Below are positions 1-9,225 of a stretch of 64,000 nucleotides of DNA, piece by piece. Location: the NCBI RefSeq assembly GCF_013033965.1, contig NZ_WQFE01000001.1, forward strand, positions 740,167 to 804,166, given 5' to 3'. The number at the start of each line of letters is the position of its first letter. Position 1 is the first letter of the stretch. Both the position numbers and the translations under genes were made by a program. This stretch comes from Ruegeria atlantica. Lineage in GTDB: Bacteria > Pseudomonadota > Alphaproteobacteria > Rhodobacterales > Rhodobacteraceae. A model generated the notes under the pieces. It worked only from the letters and a program-made list of their open reading frames with translations. It searched no databases and was not told the DNA's origin.

Positions 1-33
1 TCAACGATTTTCTGATTATGCAGATGTGAGACA

Positions 34-252
34 ATGACGGAACAAACTTTAGCGCTTGAAAGCACACTGACTTGTCCAAACTGTGGGCACAGTCAAACCG
101 AAAAAATGCCTACGAATGCCTGTCAGTGGTTCTATGAGTGCAAGTCGTGCAAGACGGTTTTGAAGCCGTTGGAAGGCGACTGTTGCGTCTATTGCTCTTA
201 CGCCAACGTGCCGTGTCCACCAATTCAGTCGGGTAATGGCTGCTGCGGATAG
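34..252 (+). CDS. GDCCVxC-domain small cysteine-rich protein
   Basis: A 72-residue protein with a zinc-ribbon layout. CPNC lies near residue 14, a second pair (CKSC) near residue 36, and the family signature GDCCVYCSY with PCPPIQ near residues 48-65. It ends in Gly-Cys-Cys-Gly. The GDCCVxC family is recognised by this motif; some members carry selenocysteine, but here all positions are ordinary Cys codons. Members often sit beside metal-resistance or redox genes, but the upstream context is outside the window. The function is not established; metal binding or thiol chemistry is an inference. Confidence 0.8.
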   Translation: MTEQTLALESTLTCPNCGHSQTEKMPTNACQWFYECKSCKTVLKPLEGDCCVYCSYANVPCPPIQSGNGCCG

Positions 253-700
253 TGTGAAGGATTCCGGTGTTGCTCACTTGGTGAACTTGCCACCGGACGA
301 TTTCGACAATTTTCCCAACCGTTGCTCCGGTCTATGATCTTGGGAAGCCCGGCATTCAGTGTTTGCGCAGCATGAGGTATTTTGGGCTCGTTGCGGCCAT
401 CGGAGCGCGAGCAGCATATCGCTGGTAGGTCAGCCTCATCCGGATGAAGACGGCCCATTCCCGACATTGGGCATAACAATCATTTTCTGCGGTCGCAGCC
501 CGCATTGCCGCCATTCGCTGCACAAGCAAAGTGAGGAGCCACTCGAACTCTCAGCCTAAAGGTCAAAGCTGACGTTCCATATGCAATTTCGATTAACCAC
601 CTTGCTCGTCTTCTCGCAATTTCAATAATTCTGGTTAATTCTTTAAGAATTGTCTCCTTTCGGGCTTTGGGCGTCAGCTCTTTCTCCGCTTCCGTAGATA
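253..700. other. intergenic region with one dispersed repeat copy
   Basis: No convincing gene is seen. Short open frames exist on both strands but lack a ribosome binding site and family resemblance. The only structure noticed is a copy of the dispersed CATTCGCTGC repeat near 483-522. Confidence 0.6.
483..522. repeat. dispersed intergenic repeat, CATTCGCTGC family, copy 1
   Basis: This stretch matches 13888-13927 at nearly every base over about 40 nt, with GCAGCCCGC followed by GCCATTCGCTGC. Looser copies occur near 19150, 32812 and 46334, all between genes. Confidence 0.6.
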
Positions 701-1498
701 TTATCCGAAGCTGCCATTCCGGCGTCCAGTCCCAAGTACCTTAACTTCTAACCAGTGGAAGCCCAACGCGATCACACCCGCCACGAGAATGTAAAAAACC
801 GCCAACAATAGAAGCGGTTCATAGATTATGAACGTGTCTGAACGCACCCGAGAAGATACTGCGTAGATATCGACAACGGTGATGGTCGCAACCAGTGGGG
901 TTGCCTTCAATTGCAGGATGGTTTCACCACCCAGCGTGGGCAATACGTTTCGAATTGCCTGCGGCAACCAGATGCGTCGGAACATCGTCAGCCTTGGCAT
1001 TCCAAATGATTTGGCTGCCTCAAGCTGCCCCTTGGCAACCCCCTTGAAGGCACCACGCATGACCTCACCCTCGTAGCCGGCATAAGACAGCGTCAGAGCC
1101 AGCACCGCATAGGGCCAGGCCTGACGAAGGTAGGGCCAGAGCTCGGATGAGCGTATCCACGGGAATTGGGGGAAGAGCGATCCAAGCCCATAATACAACA
1201 ACCAAAGTTGCAGCAGCAGCGGCGTGCCACGGATGATGGTACAAAATGCCTTTGCAGGTGCGGCAAGATACCAGGGACCGACCGCCTGTGCCAATCCAAG
1301 CGGTACTGCGAGAAGGAAACCGAGAACGACTGTGACGACAAGCAGCCAGATTGTCGTCCAGATGCCCTGAAGGGCCAGCGGGCCGTATTTCGGTATCCAG
1401 TCCCACTGCAGCGATACTGCACACCAGATAACGATCCCGGTGAAGATCAGCATCATCACGATGCGATGAGGCTGCATCAATGATTTGAAATCGATCAT
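701..1498 (-). CDS. polar amino-acid ABC transporter permease (HisM type)
   Basis: Inner-membrane permease of the His/Glu/Gln/Arg/opine importer family, 265 residues. It has about five hydrophobic segments and the EAA loop (EAAKSFGMPRLTMFRRI) that contacts the ATPase. The start at 1498 is chosen because its ATG overlaps the stop codon of the upstream permease gene as ATGA; the longer open frame to 1540 would only add residues encoded inside the neighbour. It is the last gene of the minus-strand importer operon (binding protein, two permeases), which is divergent from arginine catabolic genes. This suggests a basic amino acid as substrate. Confidence 0.88.
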   Translation of the reverse strand: MIDFKSLMQPHRIVMMLIFTGIVIWCAVSLQWDWIPKYGPLALQGIWTTIWLLVVTVVLGFLLAVPLGLAQAVGPWYLAAPAKAFCTIIRGTPLLLQLWLLYYGLGSLFPQFPWIRSSELWPYLRQAWPYAVLALTLSYAGYEGEVMRGAFKGVAKGQLEAAKSFGMPRLTMFRRIWLPQAIRNVLPTLGGETILQLKATPLVATITVVDIYAVSSRVRSDTFIIYEPLLLLAVFYILVAGVIALGFHWLEVKVLGTGRRNGSFG

Positions 1499-2247
1499 CT
1501 GCTCCCTCCCTTCAGAGAGGGTTGGCCGCGACGGGCCCATTTCTCAATCCGTGCGAAAATACCGCCAGAAAAGAGCGTGACCATGAGATAGAGAAAACCC
1601 GCCGCCAGAAAGAAAGTGAAATAGGCGCGCGTACTACTGGCGGCCTGTCGCGTTTCCAATGTCAGCTCGTTGAAACCTACGACTGCAAGCAGTGCCGTGT
1701 CTTTGGTCGCAATCAGCCACAGGTTAGCCAAACCGGGTACGGCGAAGCTCATCATGGCCGGAATTGTGACACGCCGCATGGTCATAAAGGCGGGCATCCC
1801 AAAAGACTTAGCGGCCTCGATTTGACCGGGTGGAACCGCCTGAATGGCACCGCGAAGAACCTCGGTCGCATATGCGCCCTGAACAATGCCCAGCACCCAT
1901 ATGCCTGCGCCAACGCCACTAACCTCGACGCGACCACCACCCATGGCGGCAGAAATTTTGTTGATAATATCCGATCCCACGTAATACAGGATCAGGATCA
2001 GGACCAGTTCCGGCACGGCCCGGATCACCGTCGTATAAATGGCGAGAAGATCGCGCGTGACCTTCCCGCCATAAAGTTTGCCATAGGCTCCGAACAGTCC
2101 GATCACCAGACCGAGCGCATAAGCGCCAAAGGCGATCTGCAGCGAGTGGGACAATCCGCGCAGCAAATTGCCGCCCCATCCCGGCGGCGAGAGCGACAGA
2201 AGCTCTGCGCTCTGCGCCAATCCAAGTGAATCCAGAAGTCCGGTCAC
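1495..2247 (-). CDS. polar amino-acid ABC transporter permease (HisQ type)
   Basis: Second inner-membrane permease, 250 residues, with a GTG start at 2247 and a 9-bp gap after the binding-protein gene. It has several transmembrane segments and a conserved EAA loop (EAAKSFGMPAFMTMRR). It probably forms a heterodimer with the downstream permease, as HisQ and HisM do. Its stop codon overlaps the next start, so the two are likely translated as a pair. The family is clear; the exact substrate is not visible in the permease. Confidence 0.88.
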   Translation of the reverse strand: MTGLLDSLGLAQSAELLSLSPPGWGGNLLRGLSHSLQIAFGAYALGLVIGLFGAYGKLYGGKVTRDLLAIYTTVIRAVPELVLILILYYVGSDIINKISAAMGGGRVEVSGVGAGIWVLGIVQGAYATEVLRGAIQAVPPGQIEAAKSFGMPAFMTMRRVTIPAMMSFAVPGLANLWLIATKDTALLAVVGFNELTLETRQAASSTRAYFTFFLAAGFLYLMVTLFSGGIFARIEKWARRGQPSLKGGSR

Positions 2248-2256
2248 AACAGCGGC

Positions 2257-3021
2257 TTAGTAGATGCTGGCCGAGAAATAATTCGAAGTGATCTTCTCGT
2301 GCGTGCCATCGGCAAGAATTGCGGCGATGCCTTTGTTCAACGCCTCGAGCAAATCATCCTGCCCTTTGCGGACACCCGCACCAACACCCCGGCCCAGAAT
2401 GACCGGATCATCGGCAACAGCGCCTTTGATTTCGCAACAGGCCCCAGCGTCTGAGTTCACAAAGTCAGCCATGGCAATACTGTCGGCCTGAGTGGCATCA
2501 ATTCGGCCCGCGAACAGGTCCTGATTGGCCTCATCTTGGGTTTGGTAGACACGCAGTTCGGAATCCTTGAAGTATTCCTGCGCATAGGCCTGGTGGATGG
2601 TCGAGGCCTGAATGCCAACAACTTTGCCAGCCAGCGACTCTGGGGTCGCTTCAATATCCATCGACTTGTCTGCGACGATGACGGCGGGGGTGTTGTAGTA
2701 AGGATCACTGAAATCAATAGTTTTCAGCCGCTCTTCGGTGATCGACATCGAGGCCATGATTGCGTCGATCTGCTGCCCGGTCAGCGACGGGATGATACCG
2801 TCCCAGGCCACCGGCGTGATAACGCAGTCAAGTTCCGCAGCGGCGCATACGGCATTGATAACATCGATCTCCCAGCCAACCCAGGTGCCTGAGCTGTCCA
2901 GCGAAGCGAATGGCGGATAGGGCTCGGCAGCGATGCCGATCTTGACTTCTTCGGCACTTACGACACCAGCCGAAAAGATGGCGGCGGCAAGCCCCGATGC
3001 GAGTAGTTTCTTGACGTTCAT
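2257..3021 (-). CDS. periplasmic amino-acid binding protein of the ABC importer
   Basis: Family 3 extracellular solute-binding protein, 254 residues. The signal peptide (lysines, hydrophobic core, cleavage near VVSA-EE) is followed by IGIAAEPYPPFASLD, the usual first strand and ligand loop of Arg/Lys/Orn/His binding proteins. The motif WVGWEIDVINAVC and the later ITEERLKTIDFSDPYY are family hallmarks. It captures the ligand in the periplasm and delivers it to the two permeases. Neighbouring genes for ketoarginine and methylarginine breakdown suggest arginine, methylarginine or a related guanidino compound. Confidence 0.88.
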   Translation of the reverse strand: MNVKKLLASGLAAAIFSAGVVSAEEVKIGIAAEPYPPFASLDSSGTWVGWEIDVINAVCAAAELDCVITPVAWDGIIPSLTGQQIDAIMASMSITEERLKTIDFSDPYYNTPAVIVADKSMDIEATPESLAGKVVGIQASTIHQAYAQEYFKDSELRVYQTQDEANQDLFAGRIDATQADSIAMADFVNSDAGACCEIKGAVADDPVILGRGVGAGVRKGQDDLLEALNKGIAAILADGTHEKITSNYFSASIY

Positions 3022-3062
3022 TTTGTTACTCCCTTTTGGTTCGTTATGTTGTTTTTGCTGGA

Positions 3063-3860
3063 TCAGGCGACCGAACTGAGGAACTGTTTCAATCGCTCTG
3101 ATTTTGGATTACCGAAGACCTCGGCAGGTGGACCCTGCTCTTCAATGCGGCCCTCGAAGAGATAGACAACGTGGTTGGCAACTTCGCGCGCAAATTTCAT
3201 TTCATGGGTGACAAGCAGCATGGTGCGCCCTTCTGCAGCAAGATCGCGGATCACGGTCAAAACTTCGCCAACCAGTTCGGGATCAAGCGCCGAGGTGGGT
3301 TCATCAAAAAGCATGACGGACGGATCTACCGCAAGCGCGCGTGCAATGGCCGCGCGCTGTTGCTGACCGCCTGAGAGATAGGCGGGATAGGTATCAGCCT
3401 TATCGCCGAGCCCCACCCTTTCCAGGAGTTCATGCGCCCGCGCAATGGCCTCTGTCTTTGGCACCTTCAGGACATGCACCGGTACTTCAATCACATTTTC
3501 CAAAAGCGTGCGGTGTGTCCACAGATTGAACTGCTGGAAAACCATGGCCAGACGCGTGCGGATACGTTCGATCTGTCGCCGGTTGGACGGGCTACCGTCG
3601 GCGTGCATTTCAACTAGTTCGCCACCGATGGTGATCTTTCCCGAATTCGGCGTTTCCAGGAAGTTGATACAGCGCAGCATGGTGGATTTTCCAGAGCCTG
3701 ACCCCCCGATAATGGCAACAACATCCCCCTTGTTTGCTGTCAGGGATACGCCTTTCAAAACCTCCAGCGTGCCAAAGGACTTGTGCAGATCCTCAACCTT
3801 GATCGCCTCGTCGGGCGTTGTTGTTTCGGGTGTGGGTGAAACGGCTTTGGCTGTGTCCAT
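3063..3860 (-). CDS. ATP-binding subunit of the amino-acid ABC importer
   Basis: ABC ATPase of the GlnQ/HisP/AotP group. Walker A is GGSGSGKS, the signature is LSGGQQQR and Walker B is VMLFDEPTSALD, with the switch His in LLVTHEMKFA. The ATG at 3860 gives 265 residues and is preferred over a TTG at 3917, which would add an unusual N-terminus reaching into the divergent promoter region. It is separated by about 40 bp from the binding-protein gene on the same strand and faces away from the TetR gene. Confidence 0.88.
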   Translation of the reverse strand: MDTAKAVSPTPETTTPDEAIKVEDLHKSFGTLEVLKGVSLTANKGDVVAIIGGSGSGKSTMLRCINFLETPNSGKITIGGELVEMHADGSPSNRRQIERIRTRLAMVFQQFNLWTHRTLLENVIEVPVHVLKVPKTEAIARAHELLERVGLGDKADTYPAYLSGGQQQRAAIARALAVDPSVMLFDEPTSALDPELVGEVLTVIRDLAAEGRTMLLVTHEMKFAREVANHVVYLFEGRIEEQGPPAEVFGNPKSERLKQFLSSVA

Positions 3861-3937
3861 ATCCAAGATTCTTCTGATTTCAGCTTGCAGTAAGCCCCGA
3901 ATCTCGCAATTATGCAAGTGTATAATAACTCCGTGCC
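3861..3937. promoter_or_regulatory. divergent control region between importer and TetR catabolic operon
   Basis: The 77-bp gap separates the ATPase start from the TetR start. A TATAAT hexamer lies at 3921-3926, only 11 bp before the TetR ATG, and no clear ribosome binding site follows it; the TetR message could be nearly leaderless. A weak inverted repeat, TTAT-N8-ATAA, covers the same spot and could be an operator. The assignment is an inference. Confidence 0.35.
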
Positions 3938-4594
3938 ATGGATGACACTGACGTGCAGGACGACAGCCGCAAATTCAAACGTGAGTCTGCCGAGTTTCGC
4001 CGCGAGGCGCTGATTCTGGCAACTTTGGACCTGATCGCCGAGATGGGCGTTCGGGGTGCCACGGTGCGCGAGATCGCAGCCCGCGCGAACGTGACCCAAG
4101 GTTTGATCCGGCACTATTTCTCATCCAAGGACGAACTGGTTCAGGCGGCGTATGAACACCACATGAATACGCTGACGGACCAGACAGCGGCGTCGTCAGG
4201 ATCGGGAAGCGCGGTTTCTCAGTTGACCAACTTCGTCGACGCATCTCTGCGACCGCCAATCGTCGATCCAAGCGCCGTGGCGTTGTGGGCGGGTTTCCTG
4301 AACAAGGTGCAGCATGACCCGAAAATGCAGCGCATTCACCAGCGAACCTATGACTATTTTCGGGATCACCTCGAGAAGCTGATCGTCGCCGCATTGCAGG
4401 AAACCGGGCGTTCGGTTGATGTGTCAGAGGCAATGCAACTGGCCATCGCCTGCAACGCGGTGATCGACGGCCTGTGGCTTGAAGGGGGCGCGCTTCCGGA
4501 TGCGTTTTCCGAAGGTCAGCTGGCGCGGATCGGTTTGGATTCCGTCAGCGCTATCGTCGGGATTCCATTGACCAAAGAGGTGGAGCAGTCATGA
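3938..4594 (+). CDS. TetR/BetI-type transcriptional regulator
   Basis: A 218-residue regulator. The N-terminal helix-turn-helix includes REIAARANVTQGLIRHYFSS, very close to the BetI subgroup, and is followed by an all-helical ligand domain. It is the first gene of a tightly coupled operon; its stop overlaps the aminotransferase start as ATGA. It likely represses both this operon and the divergent importer and responds to arginine or a catabolite; that role is inferred from position. Confidence 0.85.
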   Translation: MDDTDVQDDSRKFKRESAEFRREALILATLDLIAEMGVRGATVREIAARANVTQGLIRHYFSSKDELVQAAYEHHMNTLTDQTAASSGSGSAVSQLTNFVDASLRPPIVDPSAVALWAGFLNKVQHDPKMQRIHQRTYDYFRDHLEKLIVAALQETGRSVDVSEAMQLAIACNAVIDGLWLEGGALPDAFSEGQLARIGLDSVSAIVGIPLTKEVEQS

Positions 4595-5775
4595 AGACCA
4601 CATCGGTGACAGAACGGTTGGCGGGCTTGGGTGGCGCCAAATGGGGCGTACATCTGAAAGCCCGCGACCTTATCAAGGCCGGAGCGGACATCGTCGAAAT
4701 GACGATAGGAGAACCGGACGTGCCGGTGCCGGACGCGCTGGTCGAAGCCACCGTTGCCTCATTGCGGGCTCAGCGGACAGGGTACTCCAACGGGCGCGGT
4801 GAAGCAGGGCTGCTTGACGCGCTTGCTGCGCGCTATTCTGCCTCTCGCGGGCGGGTTTTCGAGCCCGGGAATTTTCTGTGCTTTCCCGGCACGCAAACCG
4901 CCCTGTTCGCAGCCATGGCCGGGGTCGCCGAGGCGGGCGACGAAGTTCTGGTCGGCGATCCGATGTACGCGACCTATGAAGGTGTTGTTCGTGCGTCCGG
5001 GGCCGAGATGGTGCCCGTACCGCTGCGGCCCGAGAAAGGGTTTCGCATGCAGGCCGAAGATATCGCGGCCCGCATCACTCCGCGCAGCCGCGCCATTCTT
5101 CTGACAACACCGCATAACCCGACGGGCGCGATCCTGACCGCCGCGGATATTGCCGAGATCGGGCAACTGGCGATTGCGCGTGACTTGTGGATCATCTCGG
5201 ACGAGGTTTATGAAGAACTGATCTTTGACGGTGCCCGATTTGTTTCACCATTGGCAGATCCGGAACTGGCGGATCGTGTCATTGGCGTTTCATCCATCTC
5301 GAAATCTCATGCCGCTCCGGGGTTCCGCAGTGGCTGGTGTGTCGGGCCCGCCGCGTTCTGCGAAGCGCTGCTGCCCTATTCCGAGACCATGCTTTTTGGC
5401 AATCAACCGTTCATCGCGGACATGACCGAAAAGGCGATCCGTGACGGGTCCGAGGTTGCCCCCGGGATGGCCGCCCGATTCTCTGGTCGCGCGACCCTGT
5501 TGGCCGATCGTCTTGAAGCCGAAACGGATCTGAAAGTTCACCGGCCCGAGGCGGGAATGTTCGCACTCATCAATGTCTCTGCCACCGGGCTGGATGGCGA
5601 AGCCTATGCCTGGGATCTGCTCCAGGCCGGGGTGGCCGTCATGCCGGGATCCGCCTTTGGTGACAGCTTGAAGGACTGGGTGCGGGTCGCTTTGACGATC
5701 AATGACACGGATTTTGGTACTGCGGTTTCCCGTATCATCGATCATGCCAACAGCAAATCACGCGAGGTCGCATGA
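4591..5775 (+). CDS. aruH: class I/II PLP aminotransferase, probable arginine transaminase (AruH-like)
   Basis: Fold-type I aminotransferase of 394 residues, about the length of AruH (arginine:pyruvate transaminase). The schiff-base lysine is K238 in SISKSHAAPGFRSGW; TTPHNPTGA and DEVYEEL are the usual PLP-binding motifs. It overlaps TetR upstream and the ketoarginine decarboxylase downstream by ATGA junctions, so transamination of arginine to 2-ketoarginine is the natural reading. The general class is certain; arginine specificity rests on the neighbours. Confidence 0.75.
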   Translation: MKTTSVTERLAGLGGAKWGVHLKARDLIKAGADIVEMTIGEPDVPVPDALVEATVASLRAQRTGYSNGRGEAGLLDALAARYSASRGRVFEPGNFLCFPGTQTALFAAMAGVAEAGDEVLVGDPMYATYEGVVRASGAEMVPVPLRPEKGFRMQAEDIAARITPRSRAILLTTPHNPTGAILTAADIAEIGQLAIARDLWIISDEVYEELIFDGARFVSPLADPELADRVIGVSSISKSHAAPGFRSGWCVGPAAFCEALLPYSETMLFGNQPFIADMTEKAIRDGSEVAPGMAARFSGRATLLADRLEAETDLKVHRPEAGMFALINVSATGLDGEAYAWDLLQAGVAVMPGSAFGDSLKDWVRVALTINDTDFGTAVSRIIDHANSKSREVA

Positions 5776-7376
5776 GAGGTATGACAATTGGCGAAGCTCT
5801 GGTTGCCGGGCTGCACCAGCGGGATGTGACCTGCGTCTTCGGAATTCCGGGCGTTCACACGGTGGAACTGTACCGAGGGCTTGCCGTTTCGGGCATACGA
5901 CATGTGACGCCCAGACACGAACAGGGGGCGGGTTTCATGGCCGATGGCTATGCCCGTGTGTCGGGTAAACCAGGTGTGGCCTTTGTGATCACCGGTCCCG
6001 GATTGACCAATACGCTGACGCCGATGGCGCAGGCCCGCGCTGATTCAGTTCCAATGCTTGTGGTGTCCGGTGTCAATAAAACCGCATCACTCGGCAAGGG
6101 CTTGGGGCATCTGCATGAATTGCCTGACCAACTGGGGCTGGCAAAAACTGTTGCGCTGGCGTCCGAACAAGTCTCGGACACAAACGCTCTGGGCCCGGTC
6201 TTAGACCGCGTTTTTCACAGCCTCACAAATGGTCGCCCCGGGCCGGTGCATATCGAGGTTCCGTTGGATATCGCAGCGGCTGAATATCAGGAAACACCCG
6301 CTGCGACGCGCGATCCAGAACCACCTGTTGACCCGGTACTGATCACACAAGCCGCCAAGCAACTGACTGAAGCAAAAAATGTTGTCATTTTGGCAGGTGG
6401 TGGCGCAAAACGAGTTGAGGCCGGACTGCAAGCTCTGGCCGCAACGCTGGATGCGCCGGTGGTGCAAACCGTCAATGCGCGCGGCCTGATGCACGGGCAT
6501 CCTCTGACGGTACCGGCCAGCCCAAGCCTGAATGCGGTACGTGCGCTGATAGAAGGTGCCGATTGCATATTGGCCTTGGGAACCGAGCTGGGGCCCACCG
6601 ACTATGATATGTATGCGACCGGCCGAATTGCGGAAATGTCGAACATGATCCGAGTGGATCGGTGCAGCGATCAACTGACACGACATAAGGTAGCGCACAC
6701 CATTCAAGGTGACGCTAACGTGGTTGTGCGGGCGCTGATTGAGGCTTTGCCGCATGAGGCAAAGCAAAGCGGTGGTGCGAAACGTGCCAGCAAAACGTGC
6801 GCCGCCGTCTGGGAGGAAATTGGTCCCGACTATCGCCATCAAGTAGAAATCCTGAATGCAATACGCGCGGCGGCCCCGAATGCGCTGGTGGTCGGAGACT
6901 CCACCCAACCAATTTATGCCGGCAATCTTTTCTACGACCACGACCGGGCCGGAGGTTGGTTCAACGCAGCAACGGGCTATGGCGCGCTCGGCTATGGGAT
7001 ACCTGCAGCCATCGGCGCATCGATCGCCGATCCAACCGCACGGGTGATATGTATTACTGGCGACGGAGGCGCGCAATTTTCATCGCCTGAGATCATGGCG
7101 GCGGTAGACGAAAAACTGCCGATTACCTTCGTGATCTGGAACAATCACGGGTACCGGGAAATTGCCACGTCGATGCAGGATGTGGGCGTGGCCGTCATCG
7201 GATGTGATCCTTCGCCCCCCGATTTTGCTGCAATGGCAAAGTCCTTTGGTATTCCATTCACCACGGTTCCACCCGAACCGCAGACCATCGCGCAGGCGTT
7301 GCGCAAAACTGTCGCCCGGGGCGGGCCGGCAATGATCGAAGTCACCGCTGCGCCATTCGAACCTCAGAAAGATTGA
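5772..7376 (+). CDS. aruI: thiamine-diphosphate enzyme, 5-guanidino-2-oxopentanoate (2-ketoarginine) decarboxylase
   Basis: Acetolactate-synthase superfamily enzyme, 534 residues. The catalytic glutamate is E50 in RHEQGAGFMADGYAR, and the thiamine-diphosphate motif runs from ITGDGG to WNN (about residues 430-460). The N-terminal motif FGIPGVHTVELYRGL matches the AruI group rather than acetolactate synthase. AruI removes carbon dioxide from 2-ketoarginine to give 4-guanidinobutyraldehyde. The start overlaps the aminotransferase stop. No aldehyde dehydrogenase or guanidinobutyrase lies in the same operon, so the later steps must be encoded elsewhere. Confidence 0.8.
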   Translation: MRGMTIGEALVAGLHQRDVTCVFGIPGVHTVELYRGLAVSGIRHVTPRHEQGAGFMADGYARVSGKPGVAFVITGPGLTNTLTPMAQARADSVPMLVVSGVNKTASLGKGLGHLHELPDQLGLAKTVALASEQVSDTNALGPVLDRVFHSLTNGRPGPVHIEVPLDIAAAEYQETPAATRDPEPPVDPVLITQAAKQLTEAKNVVILAGGGAKRVEAGLQALAATLDAPVVQTVNARGLMHGHPLTVPASPSLNAVRALIEGADCILALGTELGPTDYDMYATGRIAEMSNMIRVDRCSDQLTRHKVAHTIQGDANVVVRALIEALPHEAKQSGGAKRASKTCAAVWEEIGPDYRHQVEILNAIRAAAPNALVVGDSTQPIYAGNLFYDHDRAGGWFNAATGYGALGYGIPAAIGASIADPTARVICITGDGGAQFSSPEIMAAVDEKLPITFVIWNNHGYREIATSMQDVGVAVIGCDPSPPDFAAMAKSFGIPFTTVPPEPQTIAQALRKTVARGGPAMIEVTAAPFEPQKD

Positions 7377-7379
7377 AAC

Positions 7380-8162
7380 ATGTCAGACCCAACCTTTGAA
7401 TTTTCCCGCGCCATCACCCGACGCCCGGCCCCAACCATTGCTGGTGGATTGCGCGCAGAAGATATCGGCAACCCAGATTTCGACGGGATGGTGGCGGCGC
7501 ATAAAGCTTACGTAGCAGCACTAAAAAGCACCGGAGCTGAGGTGATTGAACTTGATCCCCTCGACGCATTCCCTGACGCACAGTTTGTCGAAGATACGGC
7601 CCTTTGCCTGCCTCAAGGTGCAGTGCTGATGCGGCCTGGTGCACCTTCGCGAATGGGTGAAGTGGCCGAAATGGCACCGACACTTCAAACACGCTATGAA
7701 ACGGTCCTCGAAATCAAAGGTCCGGGCCATATTGAAGGCGGAGATATCCTTGTGACTGGTCGCGAAATTCTCGTGGGTCGGTCTGACCGCACAGATGCAA
7801 AAGGTGTCGCCGAACTCGCTAAGATCACTTCGGACTGGGGCCACAAATTGCGCGAGGTGTTCACCCCTGAAGGTGTATTGCACTTCAAGACAGATTGTTC
7901 CTTGATGGATGCCGAGACAATCCTGTCGACCCGCCGATTGGATGCATCGGGTTGCTTTGAAGGCTACCGGGTATTGTATGTAGCCGACGGCGAAGAAGCA
8001 GCCGCCAACGCAATCCGCTTCAACAATTTGGTGTTGATGGCCGCTGGGTTCCCGCGCACAGCTGAGATGTTGGATCAGGAAGGGTACTCGGTCGTTGAAA
8101 TCGACAATACCGACTGTGCAAAGCTGGACGGTGGCATGTCATGTCTTTCGTTAAGGTTTTGA
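7380..8162 (+). CDS. ddaH: dimethylargininase (NG,NG-dimethylarginine dimethylaminohydrolase)
   Basis: Amidinotransferase-fold hydrolase of 260 residues, the usual size for bacterial DDAH. Substrate and catalytic residues are visible: FVEDTA near residue 69, HIEGGD near 117, catalytic His168 in LHFKTD, and nucleophile Cys255 in DGGMSCLSLRF at the C-terminus. DDAH converts mono- or dimethylarginine to citrulline and methylamines. It starts 3 bp after the decarboxylase stop. Its place with arginine transaminase-pathway genes suggests the operon handles methylarginines, although a related guanidine-modifying activity cannot be excluded. Confidence 0.82.
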   Translation: MSDPTFEFSRAITRRPAPTIAGGLRAEDIGNPDFDGMVAAHKAYVAALKSTGAEVIELDPLDAFPDAQFVEDTALCLPQGAVLMRPGAPSRMGEVAEMAPTLQTRYETVLEIKGPGHIEGGDILVTGREILVGRSDRTDAKGVAELAKITSDWGHKLREVFTPEGVLHFKTDCSLMDAETILSTRRLDASGCFEGYRVLYVADGEEAAANAIRFNNLVLMAAGFPRTAEMLDQEGYSVVEIDNTDCAKLDGGMSCLSLRF

Positions 8163-8275
8163 AGCGTTTGTCGCAGACTTTTGGCCATTGGGGTTCTTAT
8201 AGCTAATAAACAGTTGAACCGTCCAAATTAGTTCCACTGACCAGACATCCGTAGATCACGCGGCAATCGACATAT

Positions 8276-8311
8276 TGGGCTCATCGCGGACCTCGGAAGC
8301 AGCACAGCATG
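8276..8311. repeat. dispersed repeat shared with 29160-29195
   Basis: About 29 of 36 bases match 29160-29195, including TGGGCTCA, GACCTCGGA and CAGCAT in the same order. Both copies lie between unrelated genes. The match suggests remnants of one small element. Confidence 0.5.
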
Positions 8312-8381
8312 CTGTGATAAAATTTTCCGGTCAACGTCGGGTTGTCGTTGTGGGCGGGCATGGCGGATCGGAGAATCAACC

Positions 8382-9014
8382 ATGGAAACCCCAAACTTAC
8401 CTGCCATTCGTGCTCTTCGCCCAGCCTGGAACAAAGGACGCATCGTTGGCCAGAAGCGACCGCTGAAACCAAAGCATGTCTGGGCAATCCGAGTTCGCCT
8501 CGAGCTTGCCGAAAACCATCGCGATCTTGCGCTCTTCAACATGGCAATCGACAGTAAGCTCCGCGGCTGCGATCTGGTGAAGATGAAGGTCGCCGATGTT
8601 ATGGCATCGGGTCAGATTAAGGAACGGGCTTCGGTCCTTCAAAGCAAGACGCAGAAACCCGTGCGCTTTGAGATATCAGAAGGCACACGTGCCTCTGTTG
8701 AGAAGTGGATGGAAGATGAGCTGATGGTCGGTTCGGAATACCTTTGGCCCGGCCGATTTCATGAACGCCTGCACATCTCGACACGCCAATATGCACGGAT
8801 TGTCCGCGATTGGGTCACGTCGATCGGCCTCGAAGCAAGCGCCTACGGAACCCATTCAATGAGGAGAACCAAGGTCACTCAGATCTACAAGAAGACCGGA
8901 AACCTACGCGCTGTTCAGCTTCTGCTTGGCCATACTAAGATGGACAGTACAGTCCGGTATCTCGGCGTCGAACTTGAGGATGCCTTGGCCATCGCCGAAG
9001 CGATTGAGATTTAA
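8382..9014 (+). CDS. short tyrosine recombinase/integrase
   Basis: A 210-residue phage-integrase-family catalytic domain. The first Arg is in SKLRGCDL, the second box is THSMRRTK, the conserved His is in LLGHTKMDSTVRY, and the nucleophile is Tyr193. The separate N-terminal DNA-binding arm found in full-size integrases is mostly missing, so it resembles the small stand-alone recombinases common in proteobacteria. No phage or conjugation genes flank it, and no attachment site could be paired with it. Confidence 0.8.
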   Translation: METPNLPAIRALRPAWNKGRIVGQKRPLKPKHVWAIRVRLELAENHRDLALFNMAIDSKLRGCDLVKMKVADVMASGQIKERASVLQSKTQKPVRFEISEGTRASVEKWMEDELMVGSEYLWPGRFHERLHISTRQYARIVRDWVTSIGLEASAYGTHSMRRTKVTQIYKKTGNLRAVQLLLGHTKMDSTVRYLGVELEDALAIAEAIEI

Positions 9015-9225
9015 CGCTCACGGGTCGCTCTCGCGGGCGGCCCAAACCAGCCGTTCATCGCGAGATAAGTTGCCGCATTGCAGCTTCCCCAAAGCGGAAG
9101 TCGATCGATTGCGCAGCATTTCCAACATTAACGTACACTCATCGGACAAAACGAACTCGTGCAAGCGCAGCTTCAACTATTGCCACGCGACCTTACTTGC
9201 TCCGGGTTCGGCGCTTTTGCACCTG

